Part shown: positions 34,253 through 42,645 of the stretch, one piece after another
Position numbering within the stretch: position 1 is the first letter of the stretch
How the letters are laid out: each line of letters opens with the position of its first letter
Source: Nocardioides marmoriginsengisoli
Lineage (GTDB): Bacteria > Actinomycetota > Actinomycetes > Propionibacteriales > Nocardioidaceae
NCBI RefSeq assembly: GCF_003725695.1
Contig: NZ_RJSE01000009.1
Coordinates: 434,001-498,000, forward strand
Reading direction: 5' to 3'
Length of the DNA: 64,000 nt
Notes under the pieces: model-generated
The model's input: only the letters and a program-made list of their open reading frames with translations
Database searches by the model: none
What the model was told of the DNA's origin: nothing
Translations under genes and position numbers: made by a program

Positions 34253-35026
34253 ATGCGAGATCTCAGCTACCCGGTCGTCATCGCGGCCGCCAAGACCTGG
34301 TTCAAGGTCGGGGCCATCGACATCCGGATGACCGGGATCGAGAACATCCCCGAGAAGGGCGGTGCGCTGCTCGCGGTGAACCACCTCTCGTTCGTGGACT
34401 ACGTGATGGCCGGCTTCCCCGGCGTCGAGCGCGGCCGGCTCACCCGGTTCATGGCGAAGAAGGAGATCTTCGACCACGCGATCGGCGGTCCGGTGATGCG
34501 GTCGTTCCACCACATCGCGATCGACCGGGGTGCCGGCCAGCAGGGCATGGCGAAGGCGCGCGAGTACCTCGACGCCGGCGAGCTGGTCGGGATCTTCCCC
34601 GAGGGCACCATCTCGCAGAGCTTCGAGCTGCAGCCCTTGAAGACGGGTGCGGTCCGGATCGCCGCGGATGCCGGCGTCCCGTTGGTCCCGATCGTCGTCT
34701 GGGGCACCCAGCGCTTCCTGACGAAGGGCAAGCCGCGCGACTTCAAGCGCCACAAGACGGTCGGGATCGAGGTCGGCGAGCCGCTGCACCCGAAGCCCGA
34801 GGACAACGCCAACCAGGTCACCGCCGAGCTCCAGACCCGGATGCAGGCGATGCTCGACCGGCTGATCCGCAGCCACCCGCAGGAGGAGCAGCCCCCGGGC
34901 TCCTGGTGGCTGCCGGCCTCGTACGGCGGCTCGGCTCCGACCCCCGAGGAGGCGGCCGCGATGTACGCCGAGGAACGTCGCCTGCGTGCGGAGCGGAAGG
35001 CCGCGAAGAAGCGTAAGAGCTCCTGA
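34253..35026 (+). CDS. Lysophospholipid (1-acylglycerol-3-phosphate) acyltransferase
   Basis: A 257-residue PlsC-type enzyme making phosphatidic acid or related lipids at the membrane. Motif I NHLSFVD (H-x4-D) is at about 43-49, motif III is FPEGTISQSFELQPLKTGAVRIA, and VPLVPIVVWGTQRF gives motif IV. The C-terminus is a Lys/Arg-rich tail RRLRAERKAAKKRKSS. The ATG is six bases after TAGGGT (34241-34246), so leaderless. It converges on parB across an 81-bp gap that holds a perfect inverted repeat. Acyl acceptor is inferred from motifs only. Confidence 0.88.
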   Translation: MRDLSYPVVIAAAKTWFKVGAIDIRMTGIENIPEKGGALLAVNHLSFVDYVMAGFPGVERGRLTRFMAKKEIFDHAIGGPVMRSFHHIAIDRGAGQQGMAKAREYLDAGELVGIFPEGTISQSFELQPLKTGAVRIAADAGVPLVPIVVWGTQRFLTKGKPRDFKRHKTVGIEVGEPLHPKPEDNANQVTAELQTRMQAMLDRLIRSHPQEEQPPGSWWLPASYGGSAPTPEEAAAMYAEERRLRAERKAAKKRKSS

Positions 35027-35081
35027 CGAGCCTCTGACCTGCGCTTTCGCACTGGATCTCTAGAGTTATCTATTGCTTTGT

Positions 35082-35099
35082 CGACTTATTGATAAGTCG
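35082..35099. terminator. Perfect A+T-rich inverted repeat between plsC-type gene and parB
   Basis: CGACTTAT-TG-ATAAGTCG: 8-bp arms with a 2-nt centre, in the gap between two converging genes. It may terminate both, but no T-run follows on either side, and the 2-nt centre is too short for a good RNA loop. It could equally be a protein site. It overlaps the end of the GCTTTGTCGAC motif at 35075-35085. Confidence 0.45.
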
Positions 35100-35107
35100 C
35101 TTAAGTA

Positions 35108-36049
35108 CTAGATAGGCCTGTCGTCACGGTTGCGGGGATCGATCACACCGACGATCCGCTGGAGGTCGCCGAGCGAGGCGAACTCGATCGTGATCCGGCC
35201 CTTCGACTTCCCCATCGCCACCTTCACCCGGGTGTCCAGGCGATCCGACAGCCGGTCGTTGAGCTCGGCCAGTCCCGGCGCCGTCGGACGGTTCGCCTTG
35301 AACCGAACGGTCTCGCCGTCATCACTGCCACCACCGACCGCGACGATCTCCTCGAGGCCGCGGACCGAGATTCCCTCCGCCACGACCCGACTGGCGAGCC
35401 GGTCCTGAGCACCCGCGTCGGTCACACCGAGAAGGGCCCGAGCGTGGCCGGCCGAGAGCACGCCGGCGGCGACCCGGCGCTGGACCGCGGGCGAGAGCTT
35501 CAGCAGCCGGAGCGTGTTGCTGATCTGCGGACGGCTGCGGCCGATCCGGGTCGAGAGCTCCTCGTGGGTGCACCCGAAGTCGTCGAGGAGCTGCTGGTAG
35601 GCGGCCGCCTCCTCCAGTGCGTTGAGCTGAGACCGGTGCAGGTTCTCCAGCAACGCATCCCGGAGCATGTCGTCGTCTTCGGTCTGGCGGACGATCGCCG
35701 GGATCGCGGTCAGCCCCGCTTCGGTGGTGGCGCGCCAGCGCCGCTCCCCCATGATCAGCTCGTACTGCCCGTCGCCCACGGTGCGGACGACGATCGGCTG
35801 CAGCAGGCCGACCTCCTTGATGGAGTGGACGAGCTCCGCCATCGCCTCCTCGTCGAAGACCTGGCGCGGCTGCTTGGTGTTGGGCCGGATCGCGCTGATC
35901 GGCAGCTCGGCGAAGTAGGCGCCGGCGACGGTCTCCTGGGGCTGGGCCACGGCCACCGCCCCTGCGGCTGCTTCCTGCTCCGTCGGCTCGGGCTGGGTCG
36001 GGATCAGCGATCCCAGTCCGCGCCCGAGTCCACGCCGCTTCTCACTCAT
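35108..36049 (-). CDS. parB: Chromosome partitioning protein ParB
   Basis: A 313-residue CTP-dependent DNA-clamp protein that loads at parS and spreads. [15 protein letters not shown] at the start contacts ParA. Motifs [17 protein letters not shown] and [17 protein letters not shown] form the CTP-binding GERRxR core. The HTH region [41 protein letters not shown] binds parS, and the C-terminal helices dimerise. ATG overlaps the parA stop by four bases. Two parS sites lie 1.0 and 1.8 kb upstream. Confidence 0.97.
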   Translation of the reverse strand: MSEKRRGLGRGLGSLIPTQPEPTEQEAAAGAVAVAQPQETVAGAYFAELPISAIRPNTKQPRQVFDEEAMAELVHSIKEVGLLQPIVVRTVGDGQYELIMGERRWRATTEAGLTAIPAIVRQTEDDDMLRDALLENLHRSQLNALEEAAAYQQLLDDFGCTHEELSTRIGRSRPQISNTLRLLKLSPAVQRRVAAGVLSAGHARALLGVTDAGAQDRLASRVVAEGISVRGLEEIVAVGGGSDDGETVRFKANRPTAPGLAELNDRLSDRLDTRVKVAMGKSKGRITIEFASLGDLQRIVGVIDPRNRDDRPI

Positions 36050-37038
36050 GCACTTGCTCCCTTGATCGCCATCTCGCGCGCCGCCTCCAGGTAGCTGAGC
36101 GCTCCCGGAGATCCCGGATCGTATGTCATCACGCTCTGGCCGTAGCTGGGCGCCTCGGAGACGCGCACCGACCGCGGGATGGCGGTTCGCAGTACCTGGT
36201 CCTTGAAGTGCTCCCGGACCTCCTCGGCGACACCGGCCGCGAGGTTGGTGCGGGCGTCGTACATCGTGATCAGGATCGTGCTGATCGACAGCTCGTGGTT
36301 GAGGTGCTGCTTGACCATCTCGACGGTCTCGATCAGCTGGCCCAGCCCCTCGAGCGCGTAGTACTCGGCCTGGATCGGGATCAGCATCTCGACACCGGCG
36401 ACCAGCGCGTTCAGGGTGAGCAGCCCGAGAGAGGGCGGGCAGTCGATCAGGACGTAGTCAAGACGGTCCTCGTCCTGGCTGCCGATCAACGGGTACGCCG
36501 CCAACGCCTTCTTGAGCCGCGATTCGCGGGCCACCACGCTGACCAACTCGATCTCCGCGCCGGCGAGGTCGATGGTGGCCGGGACGACGAACAGGCCCGG
36601 AAGGTCCGGGTGCTGCTGCACGGCGTCCGCGAGCGGCATCCCGTCCACCAGCATGTCGTAGGACGACGGAGTCCCCCGCCGGTGGTCGACAGCCAGAGCA
36701 GTTGACGCGTTGCCCTGAGGGTCCAGGTCGACGACGAGCACTCGCTGCCCGCCCTGGGCGAGCGCCACCGCAAGGTTGACGGTCGACGTCGTCTTGCCGA
36801 CGCCACCCTTCTGGTTGGCGACGACCATGACCCGGGTGGCCGCCGGCCGGGGCAAGGGGTCCTGGAAGTTGACGCTCTCCCGCGCGCGCAGCTCGGCCTC
36901 GATAGCACGGGCGAGCGGAGTCGTCTGGTCTCCGTACGCCGTCGGAGCGGCGTCGAGATCCGCGGCGGTTCGTACGGACGGCGGTACTGACGACGGTGCA
37001 ACGTGGTCCGATTCGGCCACGCCTTCCTTCTCGTTCAA
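36046..37038 (-). CDS. parA: Chromosome partitioning ATPase ParA/Soj
   Basis: A 330-residue deviant Walker ATPase that moves ParB-parS complexes. [20 protein letters not shown] is the P-loop; [15 protein letters not shown] and [18 protein letters not shown] are the Walker A' and B segments. About 65 residues before the P-loop form a disordered N-terminal extension common in actinobacteria. Start: TTG at 37038 with AGGAG five bases upstream; the next candidate, GTG six codons in, lacks this spacing. A perfect parS begins 18 bp upstream of the start, followed by DnaA boxes. In operon with parB, start/stop overlap ATGA. Confidence 0.96.
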   Translation of the reverse strand: MNEKEGVAESDHVAPSSVPPSVRTAADLDAAPTAYGDQTTPLARAIEAELRARESVNFQDPLPRPAATRVMVVANQKGGVGKTTSTVNLAVALAQGGQRVLVVDLDPQGNASTALAVDHRRGTPSSYDMLVDGMPLADAVQQHPDLPGLFVVPATIDLAGAEIELVSVVARESRLKKALAAYPLIGSQDEDRLDYVLIDCPPSLGLLTLNALVAGVEMLIPIQAEYYALEGLGQLIETVEMVKQHLNHELSISTILITMYDARTNLAAGVAEEVREHFKDQVLRTAIPRSVRVSEAPSYGQSVMTYDPGSPGALSYLEAAREMAIKGASA

Positions 37039-37055
37039 CAGGACTCCTGAGGCAA

Positions 37056-37071
37056 TGTTTCACGTGAAACA
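37056..37071. promoter_or_regulatory. parS: parS centromere site 1
   Basis: TGTTTCACGTGAAACA, a perfect 16-bp match to the bacterial parS consensus, in the leader of parA. ParB bound here could also affect parAB transcription. Confidence 0.95.
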
Positions 37072-37083
37072 GACCCGAGGGCC

Positions 37084-37147
37084 TGTGGATAACTTGGTTG
37101 GATCTGTGGACAGTCCCGCTCGGCGGTCCGTCAAAGTCGGTGGATAA
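37084..37147 (-). promoter_or_regulatory. DnaA-box cluster beside parS
   Basis: Read on the minus strand these are TTATCCACA (37092-37084, perfect) and two single-mismatch boxes (37113-37105 and 37147-37139) within 64 bp between parA and rsmG. They lie about 5.3 kb left of the unwinding site. Role is inferred: titration of DnaA or control of parA transcription. Confidence 0.7.
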
Positions 37148-37195
37148 CTCCCCGGGTGATGCCAGGGCGGATTCGCTCGAACAGGGGTGATCCGG

Positions 37196-37855
37196 TCATC
37201 GCTTGACGATCCGGACCACGCGCACCGGGGTCTCCAGGAGGCCTGTGCCGAGTTCGATGACGCCTTGGACCTGACCCTTCTCCTTGCCGATGACCTTGGC
37301 TGCATCCGCGACCTCGGTCTCCGCAGAGGAGCCTTTCATGGCTAGGAACGACCCGCCAGACCTCACCAGCGGCAAAGACCACCGGCTCAGCCGATCCATG
37401 GGCGCAACCGCCCTCGACGTGACTACGTCGAAGGTCGCCACGCCATGCAAGTCCTCGGCGCGACCGCGGCGTACCCGGACGTTCTTGAGCGCGAGGATCC
37501 CGACCGCCTCCTCGAGGAAGGTCGTCCGCCGGAGCAGGGGCTCGACGAGCGTGACCATCAGATCAGGACGCCGGATCGCCATCACCAGTCCTGGGAGGCC
37601 GGCTCCGGAGCCGATGTCGCACACCGAGGCACCCTGGTCGACGGCGTCGGTCACGACCGCGCAGTTGAGCAGGTGCCGATCCCAGAGACGCGGAACCTCA
37701 CGCGGCCCGATCAACCCCCGGACGATTCCATCGGTCGCCAGCAGCTCGGCGTACGCCTCGGCTGTGGGGAGGGATTGCGAAAACACCCTCCGCGCCACGT
37801 CCGGCGCGGAGGGTGAGTTCGAGGTATCGGGATCCGTTGGTTTCACGTGAAACAC
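37196..37855 (-). CDS. rsmG: 16S rRNA m7G527 methyltransferase
   Basis: Methylates guanine 527 of 16S rRNA with S-adenosylmethionine. The 219 residues include the SAM loop DIGSGAGLPGLVMAIRRPDLMVTLVEPL, NVRVRRGRAEDL and VTSRAVAPMDRLSRWSLPLV. The first residues MFHVKP are spelled by a second parS-like site: GTG TTT CAC GTG AAA. So the GTG at 37855 is fixed by coding and by the DNA element together. A few bases separate it from jag; it belongs to the leftward rpmH-rnpA-yidD-yidC-jag-rsmG cluster. Confidence 0.96.
   Translation of the reverse strand: MFHVKPTDPDTSNSPSAPDVARRVFSQSLPTAEAYAELLATDGIVRGLIGPREVPRLWDRHLLNCAVVTDAVDQGASVCDIGSGAGLPGLVMAIRRPDLMVTLVEPLLRRTTFLEEAVGILALKNVRVRRGRAEDLHGVATFDVVTSRAVAPMDRLSRWSLPLVRSGGSFLAMKGSSAETEVADAAKVIGKEKGQVQGVIELGTGLLETPVRVVRIVKR
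37839..37854. promoter_or_regulatory. parS: parS centromere site 2, inside rsmG start
   Basis: GGTTTCACGTGAAACA has one mismatch to the consensus and a perfect 14-bp palindromic core (37840-37853). It overlaps the first codons of rsmG, giving its MFHVK N-terminus. Confidence 0.92.
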
Positions 37856-37859
37856 CGCA

Positions 37860-38420
37860 TCAAGCGGGGAGGACCACCACGCAGCGACGCGGCTCGACGC
37901 CTTCGGACTCGGACTTGAGACCGGCGGCGGCCACCGCGTCGTGGACGACCTTGCGCTCGAACGGGGACATCGGCTCCAGAGTCACGGACTCGCCGGACTC
38001 CTGGACCTCCGCCACGACCTTCGCCGCCTGCTCCTCCAGCGCCGCCCGGCGGGCAGCCCGGTGGCCGGAGACATCGAGCATCAGCCGAGACCGCTCACCT
38101 GTCTCCCGGTAGACCGCCAGCCGGGTCAACTCCTGGAGCGCGTCCAGCACCTCGCCGTTGTCACCGACCAGCTGCGGCAGGTTCGCTCCCACGATGGAGA
38201 CGGTGGCGCGGTCACCCTCGACGTCCATGTCCAGGTCGCCGTCGAGGTCGGCGATCTCCAGGAGCTCCTCGAGGTAGTCGGCCGCGATCTCACCTTCCTG
38301 CTCGAGGCGCTTCACCCGGGGAAGACGCTCGGAGCCCTGGTCGGTGGCCTCGACGTCGACGACGGTCTCGTCCACAGCGACGTCGTCGGCCAGGGTCTCG
38401 GTGTCAGTGGTCTCGCTCAT
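37860..38420 (-). CDS. Jag/KhpB-type RNA-binding protein (KH-R3H)
   Basis: A 186-residue RNA-binding protein. After an acidic N-terminus (about 1-40), residues 45-110 form a KH-like domain (DYLEELLEIADLDGDLDMDVEGDRATVSIVGANLPQLVGDNGEVLDAL). A C-terminal R3H domain follows, with VTLEPMSPFERKVVHDAVAAAGLKSESEGVEPRRCVVV. The usual short Jag-N domain is not apparent. KhpB with KhpA binds small RNAs and mRNAs affecting cell division. ATG overlaps the yidC stop (ATGA), so it is coupled to it. Confidence 0.9.
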   Translation of the reverse strand: MSETTDTETLADDVAVDETVVDVEATDQGSERLPRVKRLEQEGEIAADYLEELLEIADLDGDLDMDVEGDRATVSIVGANLPQLVGDNGEVLDALQELTRLAVYRETGERSRLMLDVSGHRAARRAALEEQAAKVVAEVQESGESVTLEPMSPFERKVVHDAVAAAGLKSESEGVEPRRCVVVLPA

Positions 38421-39424
38421 TCGGAATCTCCCTGCTCGGTGCTGTCGCCCTGCGGCGATGGGTTCTTGGGTGCCTGCGCACGGCGCTGCTGGCGGGACTG
38501 CTTCTTGGGCTGCTGACGCTGAGACGGCCGGCGGTCCACCACGGGCTCCTCCACCGCAACGGCGCTGTCGGCGCCGGGAGCAGGCAGGCCCTTGGCCTTC
38601 GCCTTGGCTTCGTCCCGCAGCTGCTTGGCGCGGGCGGCCTCGGTGTTGGGAGCCGGGTTGTTCCGGATCACGTAGAACTGCTGGCCCATCGTCCACAGGT
38701 TCGACGTCGTCCAGTACAGGAGAACGCCGATCGGGAACGCGATACCGCCGACAGCGAAGACCAGCGGCAGCACGTAGAGGAGGAGCTTCTGCTGCTGGGC
38801 GTACGGACCGGACAGCGCGTCGGCCGGCATGTTCTTGCTCATCAGCTGGCGCTGGGTGAGGAAGGTGGTGGCGGTCATCGCCAGCACCAGGATGATCGCG
38901 ATGATCTGAACCGTGGAGTTGCCGTCCGAGTTCAGGAACGTCGAGGAGATCTCGCCGCCGAAGAGCTTCGCGTCAGCGAGCTGCTTGGCGCGGTCGTCAC
39001 TCAGGACACCGTGGCCGTTGCCCTTCTTGGCCGCCTGGTCCAGCAGCCGGAAGAGCGCGAGGAAGATCGGCATCTGCACGATCAGTGGCAGGCAGGAGGA
39101 GAACGGGTTGGTCCCGGTGTCCTTGTAGAGCGCCATCGTCTCCTGGGTCAGGCGCTCACGGTCGTGGCCGTACTTCTTCTGCAGCTCCTTGACCTTGGGC
39201 TGGAGCAGCTGCATGTTCCGGCTGGACTTGATCTGCTTGACGAACAGCGGGATCAGCGCGGCCCGGATCACCAGCGTCAGGCCGACGATCGAGAGTGCCC
39301 AGGAGACGCCGGACTCCGGCCCGAAGACCGAGCCCCAGAGCTCGTGCCAGCCGACCAGGACCACCGACACCACGTAGTACAGCGGCGTCATGATGAAGCT
39401 GCCGATATCGCCGAGGAAACCCAC
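38417..39424 (-). CDS. yidC: Membrane protein insertase YidC
   Basis: Inserts and folds membrane proteins, alone or with Sec. The 335 residues have helices at GVSWALSIVGLTLVIRAALIPLFV, MPIFLALFRLL, IIAIILVLAMTATTFL and LLYVLPLVFAVGGIAFPIGVLLYWTTSNLW. Also present are the hydrophilic-groove arginine region IRAAL and the coiled loop QLLQPKVKELQKKYGHDRERLTQETMALYKDTGTNP. The C-terminal 65 residues are Lys/Arg/Gln-rich and probably contact the ribosome. GTG at 39424 with AAGGAG five bases upstream, directly after the yidD stop. Confidence 0.96.
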   Translation of the reverse strand: MGFLGDIGSFIMTPLYYVVSVVLVGWHELWGSVFGPESGVSWALSIVGLTLVIRAALIPLFVKQIKSSRNMQLLQPKVKELQKKYGHDRERLTQETMALYKDTGTNPFSSCLPLIVQMPIFLALFRLLDQAAKKGNGHGVLSDDRAKQLADAKLFGGEISSTFLNSDGNSTVQIIAIILVLAMTATTFLTQRQLMSKNMPADALSGPYAQQQKLLLYVLPLVFAVGGIAFPIGVLLYWTTSNLWTMGQQFYVIRNNPAPNTEAARAKQLRDEAKAKAKGLPAPGADSAVAVEEPVVDRRPSQRQQPKKQSRQQRRAQAPKNPSPQGDSTEQGDSE

Positions 39425-39763
39425 TCAGACTCCTTGAGTCGTGTTCACGGACCCAGCGGACGCTGGGGTCATGTCGATCGAAAGTTCGCTGTGGTCGTGC
39501 TGGGTGCGGGCCTTGGTCGCCTTCGCAGGCACCGGGTCGTACCCGCCGGCCGCCCACGGGTGGCACGAGGCAACTCGACGTACGGCCAGCCAGCTGCCCT
39601 TGATCCCGCCGTGCACCGAGACCGCTTCGAGCGCGTACGCCGAGCAGGTCGGGTGGTAGCGGCAGACCTGGCCGTAGAGGGGGCTGATCGCGAACCGGTA
39701 GCCCTTGAGGAGACCGATGAGGATCCACCTCAGAGGCGAGAACCGCATCCATCCCTCCCTCAT
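39425..39763 (-). CDS. yidD: Membrane protein insertion efficiency factor YidD
   Basis: A small membrane-associated helper of Yid[15 protein letters not shown] with two Cys, [40 protein letters not shown] are the family core. Two starts compete: ATG 39763 overlaps the rnpA stop (ATGA), whereas ATG 39748 directly follows GAGGGAGG and begins MRFSPLRW, closer to the usual family start. Coordinates use the longer form (112 residues); the shorter has 107. The tail after the core (about 30 residues) is unconserved. Confidence 0.92.
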   Translation of the reverse strand: MREGWMRFSPLRWILIGLLKGYRFAISPLYGQVCRYHPTCSAYALEAVSVHGGIKGSWLAVRRVASCHPWAAGGYDPVPAKATKARTQHDHSELSIDMTPASAGSVNTTQGV

Positions 39764-40101
39764 GCTCGACCCAGACAACGATCGAGTTCGACGGAAAGAG
39801 CCCGCGAATCTGCATCGGCTGACGGCGGGAGCGCCCGGACCACGAGCATGCTGCCGACCGGGAGCGAATCGATCCGCTCCCGCACCAGGTGCCGGAGCCG
39901 GCGCTTCACGCGGTTCCGGGTCACGGCGGGGCCGACCGACTTCGCGACGACGAACCCCACCTGAGTGGGTGAACTTATCGCTTTGTCGACATTCGGCTCC
40001 ACCAGGTGCACCACCATCAAGGGACCGCCGGCACGGCGGCCCCGGCGGACCACGTGCCGAAATCCTTCGGCAGTGGTCAGACGGTTGTTCGAGGGCAGCA
40101 C
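39760..40101 (-). CDS. rnpA: Ribonuclease P protein component
   Basis: Protein subunit that helps RNase P mature tRNA 5' ends. 113 residues with the RNR motif [14 protein letters not shown], preceded by [13 protein letters not shown], and a start [20 protein letters not shown] typical of the family. GTG start 17 bp after rpmH. Codons 35-47 are unusually A+T-rich, and in them lies one of three copies of the motif GCTTTGTCGAC (read on the opposite strand, 39980-39990). Confidence 0.95.
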   Translation of the reverse strand: MLPSNNRLTTAEGFRHVVRRGRRAGGPLMVVHLVEPNVDKAISSPTQVGFVVAKSVGPAVTRNRVKRRLRHLVRERIDSLPVGSMLVVRALPPSADADSRALSVELDRCLGRA

Positions 40102-40118
40102 CTCAGGTCAGCAGGAGC

Positions 40119-40256
40119 TCAGACCGCGAGGCTGCTGCGACCCTTGCGGCGGCGCGAGGACAGGATCGCGCGACCCGCGCGGGTCCGCATCCGGAGACGG
40201 AAGCCGTGCACCTTGTGACGGCGACGGTTGTTCGGCTGGTACGTACGCTTGCTCAT
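40119..40256 (-). CDS. rpmH: 50S ribosomal protein L34
   Basis: A 45-residue, strongly basic ribosomal protein: [19 protein letters not shown], then [21 protein letters not shown]. Start ATG at 40256 with GGAGA seven bases upstream. First gene of the leftward rpmH-to-rsmG cluster; divergent from dnaA, the almost universal layout at bacterial origins. Confidence 0.98.
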   Translation of the reverse strand: MSKRTYQPNNRRRHKVHGFRLRMRTRAGRAILSSRRRKGRSSLAV

Positions 40257-40472
40257 GAAGATCTCCACGCGCTTCTGTTGGGGATACTGCTGGGAAGTGC
40301 CCAGTGACACGTGTCTACTACCGGGTCGCACGACGCAGAACGTCGCCAGTCGGCCGGAGATCCGGTACGGATATCCAGCAGCTCGACTGGCACCGCCTGC
40401 CCGCGCGGCAGAACCCAGAACTGGGTCCGATCGTGGACATGCGGCACCGGTCGAACCGGTATCGACCTTCCC

Positions 40473-40502
40473 ACGGTACGCGGCATCCGATTGGACGGTC
40501 AA
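40473..40502 (-). promoter_or_regulatory. rpmH promoter
   Basis: On the minus strand TTGACC (40502-40497) and TACCGT (40478-40473) are 18 bp apart, a good housekeeping-type promoter about 215 bp upstream of rpmH. The long leader leaves room for further control. Confidence 0.7.
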
Positions 40503-40617
40503 TTCGCAGAATGACACGGAGCCCCAAGGCCCGGTCAAAAGAGGCGACTATGCACCCTGAGTACGCCTAGGCGCGCAGCGACACGCCGGGAAAACGACGA
40601 AACCTGTGGACGACCAG

Positions 40618-40646
40618 TTGATCGCCGACGGCATCAGTTGTTAAGT
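40618..40646 (+). promoter_or_regulatory. Candidate dnaA promoter
   Basis: TTGATC (40618-40623), 17-bp spacer, TTAAGT (40641-40646). It lies 122 bp upstream of the dnaA start, between a one-mismatch DnaA box (40605-40613) and the perfect one (40716-40724). Confidence 0.55.
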
Positions 40647-40767
40647 TCGCACACCGACCCGCCTGAAAACGCTGAGTTCACCACTCAATTTCATGCTCGC
40701 GCACCCTGCACAACCTGTGGACAAAGGTGTGGATCGGACAACCAGGACGAGGGAGCACGAGGCGCAC

Positions 40768-42264
40768 GTGGATTCAGCAGCAGGCACCGGTTCGACGAAC
40801 ACCGGTGGATCAGCCAATCGGGAGCTGGACGCCCTCTGGCCGACCATCCTCGACAGCCTTGCTCCGAACCAGCGCGTCTGGTTGGCCACGAGCAAGCCGG
40901 TGATGCTCGCCGAGTCGACCGCCGTCATCGCCGTCCCCAACGAGTTCACCAGGACCCAGCTCGAGGGCCGGCTCCGCACCCGTCTCGAGGACGCGCTCAG
41001 CGACAGCCTCAACCGGCCGATCCGGATCGCCGTGAGCGTCGACGACTCGCTGGCCACCGACGAGACCAACGACCCGCAGCTGGCGATCACTGCGGACGCA
41101 CCGGTCGAGGACGTCGAACCGGCCACCGCGTTCGACCAGGCACCGAACATCAATACATCGTTTAATCAACAAGGTGCTTTGTCGACAAACATCCAGGGCA
41201 GCACGTCGTTGACCACGGGCATCCCGGACAGCCCGCTGAACCCGCGGTACACCTTCGAGACCTTCGTCATCGGCTCGTCCAACCGGTTCGCCCACGCCGC
41301 GGCCGTCGCCGTCGCCGAGGCACCCGGCAAGGCCTACAACCCGTTGCTGGTCTACGGCGACTCCGGTCTCGGCAAGACCCACCTGCTGCACGCGATCGGC
41401 CACTACGTCCGGAGCCTCTACACCGGGGCGAAGATCCGGTACGTCTCCTCGGAGGCGTTCACCAACGACGTGATCAACGCGATCAAGGACGCGAACACGG
41501 CGGCACTGCAGCGCCGGTACCGCGACGTCGACGTGCTCCTGATCGACGACATCCAGTTCCTGGAAGGCAAGCAGCAGACGCAGGAGGAGTTCTTCCACAC
41601 CTTCAACACGCTGCACAACGCCAACAAGCAGATCGTGATCAGCTCGGATCGGCCGCCGAAGCGACTGACCCAGCTCGAGGACCGGTTGCGGAACCGGTTC
41701 GAGTGGGGTCTGCTCACCGACGTCCAGCCGCCCGACCTCGAGACCCGGATCGCGATCCTGCGCAAGAAGGCCGCGGCCGATCGCCTGCACGCGCCGGCCG
41801 ACGTGCTCGAGTTCATCGCCAGCCGGATCCAGACCAACATCCGCGAGCTCGAGGGTGCGCTGATCCGGGTGACCGCCTTCGCGAGCATCAACCACCAGGA
41901 GGTCGACATGACCCTGGCGGAGATCGTGCTCAAGGACCTGATCCCCGAGGGCGGCGAGCCGCAGGTGACCGCCGGGCTGATCATCGCGCAGACCGCGTCG
42001 TACCACTCGTTCAGCATCGAGGACCTCTGCGGCCCGAGCCGGACCCGTGCCCTGGTGACGGCCCGCCAGATCGCGATGTACCTGTGTCGCGAGCTGACCG
42101 ACCTCTCGCTCCCGAAGATCGGCCAGCAGTTCGGCGGCCGCGACCACACCACCGTGATGAACGCCGAACGACGGATCCGCAAGGACCTGGCCGAGCGCCA
42201 GACCACCTACAAGACGGTCAACGAGCTCACCATGCGGATCAAGCAGCAAGCCAAGCAGCCGTAG
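40768..42264 (+). CDS. dnaA: Chromosomal replication initiator DnaA
   Basis: ATP-dependent origin-unwinding protein of 498 residues. Domain I (about 10-90) is LWPTILDSLAPNQRVWLATSKPV. A variable linker follows; its codons 127-140 are strikingly A+T-rich. The AAA+ domain has Walker A YGDSGLGKTHLLHAIGHY, Walker B VLLIDDIQFLEGKQQTQEEFFHTFN, and sensor motifs ISSDRPPKRL and NIRELEGALIRV. Domain IV ends in the DNA-binding signature GGRDHTTVMNAERRI. GTG at 40768 gives the usual domain I start; an upstream ATG at 40693 would run through the DnaA-box region and is rejected. Confidence 0.97.
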   Translation: MDSAAGTGSTNTGGSANRELDALWPTILDSLAPNQRVWLATSKPVMLAESTAVIAVPNEFTRTQLEGRLRTRLEDALSDSLNRPIRIAVSVDDSLATDETNDPQLAITADAPVEDVEPATAFDQAPNINTSFNQQGALSTNIQGSTSLTTGIPDSPLNPRYTFETFVIGSSNRFAHAAAVAVAEAPGKAYNPLLVYGDSGLGKTHLLHAIGHYVRSLYTGAKIRYVSSEAFTNDVINAIKDANTAALQRRYRDVDVLLIDDIQFLEGKQQTQEEFFHTFNTLHNANKQIVISSDRPPKRLTQLEDRLRNRFEWGLLTDVQPPDLETRIAILRKKAAADRLHAPADVLEFIASRIQTNIRELEGALIRVTAFASINHQEVDMTLAEIVLKDLIPEGGEPQVTAGLIIAQTASYHSFSIEDLCGPSRTRALVTARQIAMYLCRELTDLSLPKIGQQFGGRDHTTVMNAERRIRKDLAERQTTYKTVNELTMRIKQQAKQP

Positions 42265-42645
42265 GAACCACCGTGAATTCCTGTGGTTCACCGGGTCGAT
42301 TCCGGTGGACAGCCTGGGGACTCACTGTGGAGAAGCGGACAAGACCGTGCACAACCACCTCCTGGAACCACAGGAACGTGTCGTTCCACCACCGGAGATC
42401 CACAGCCCTCGTGGATCACAAAACTGTCGGTGACCTGCAGTTATCTGGGTTATCCACAGAATCCACCGGCCCTACTACTACGACTAGATCTACTAATTCA
42501 TCCTTCGCCGCGCCACAACCGGGACCGACTCGACTTGGGGACAACCTCCCGGGTGAAACACGAGCGTGGCAGGATGCCCAGTCCCAGGGACCCGTCCCAG
42601 GCATGAGTCCTCAACCTTGAGGTAGACCCGCAGGAGGCAACACCC
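42265..42645. other. oriC: Origin of replication (dnaA-dnaN intergenic region)
   Basis: 381 bp without a gene. It contains one perfect DnaA box TTATCCACA (42450-42458), a one-mismatch box TGTGGAGAA (42326-42334) and several degenerate ones (42282-42290, 42397-42405, 42410-42418). A DnaA-trio-like run lies at 42472-42498, and the A+T-rich 42482-42502 is the likely first-melting stretch. Position and content agree with actinobacterial origins. Confidence 0.9.
42450..42498 (+). promoter_or_regulatory. DnaA box plus DnaA-trio: basal unwinding element
   Basis: TTATCCACA (42450-42458), then 13 bp including a G+C cluster, then a run of CTA triplets from 42472 to 42498 (CTACTACTA, CGA, CTA, GAT, CTACTA, ATT). 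On the other strand this reads as repeated TAG trios, the element DnaA filaments use to open the duplex in Bacillus subtilis. Confidence 0.78.

Larger units (their letters stand above)
40257..40767. other. rpmH-dnaA intergenic region
   Basis: 511 bp without a gene between divergent rpmH and dnaA. It holds the rpmH promoter, a dnaA promoter candidate and DnaA boxes: TGTGGACAA (40716-40724, perfect reverse box) and TGTGGACGA (40605-40613, one mismatch), with a degenerate copy near 40729. The boxes overlap the dnaA transcribed leader, fitting autoregulation. The section 40260-40470 shows nothing else I recognise. Confidence 0.75.
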
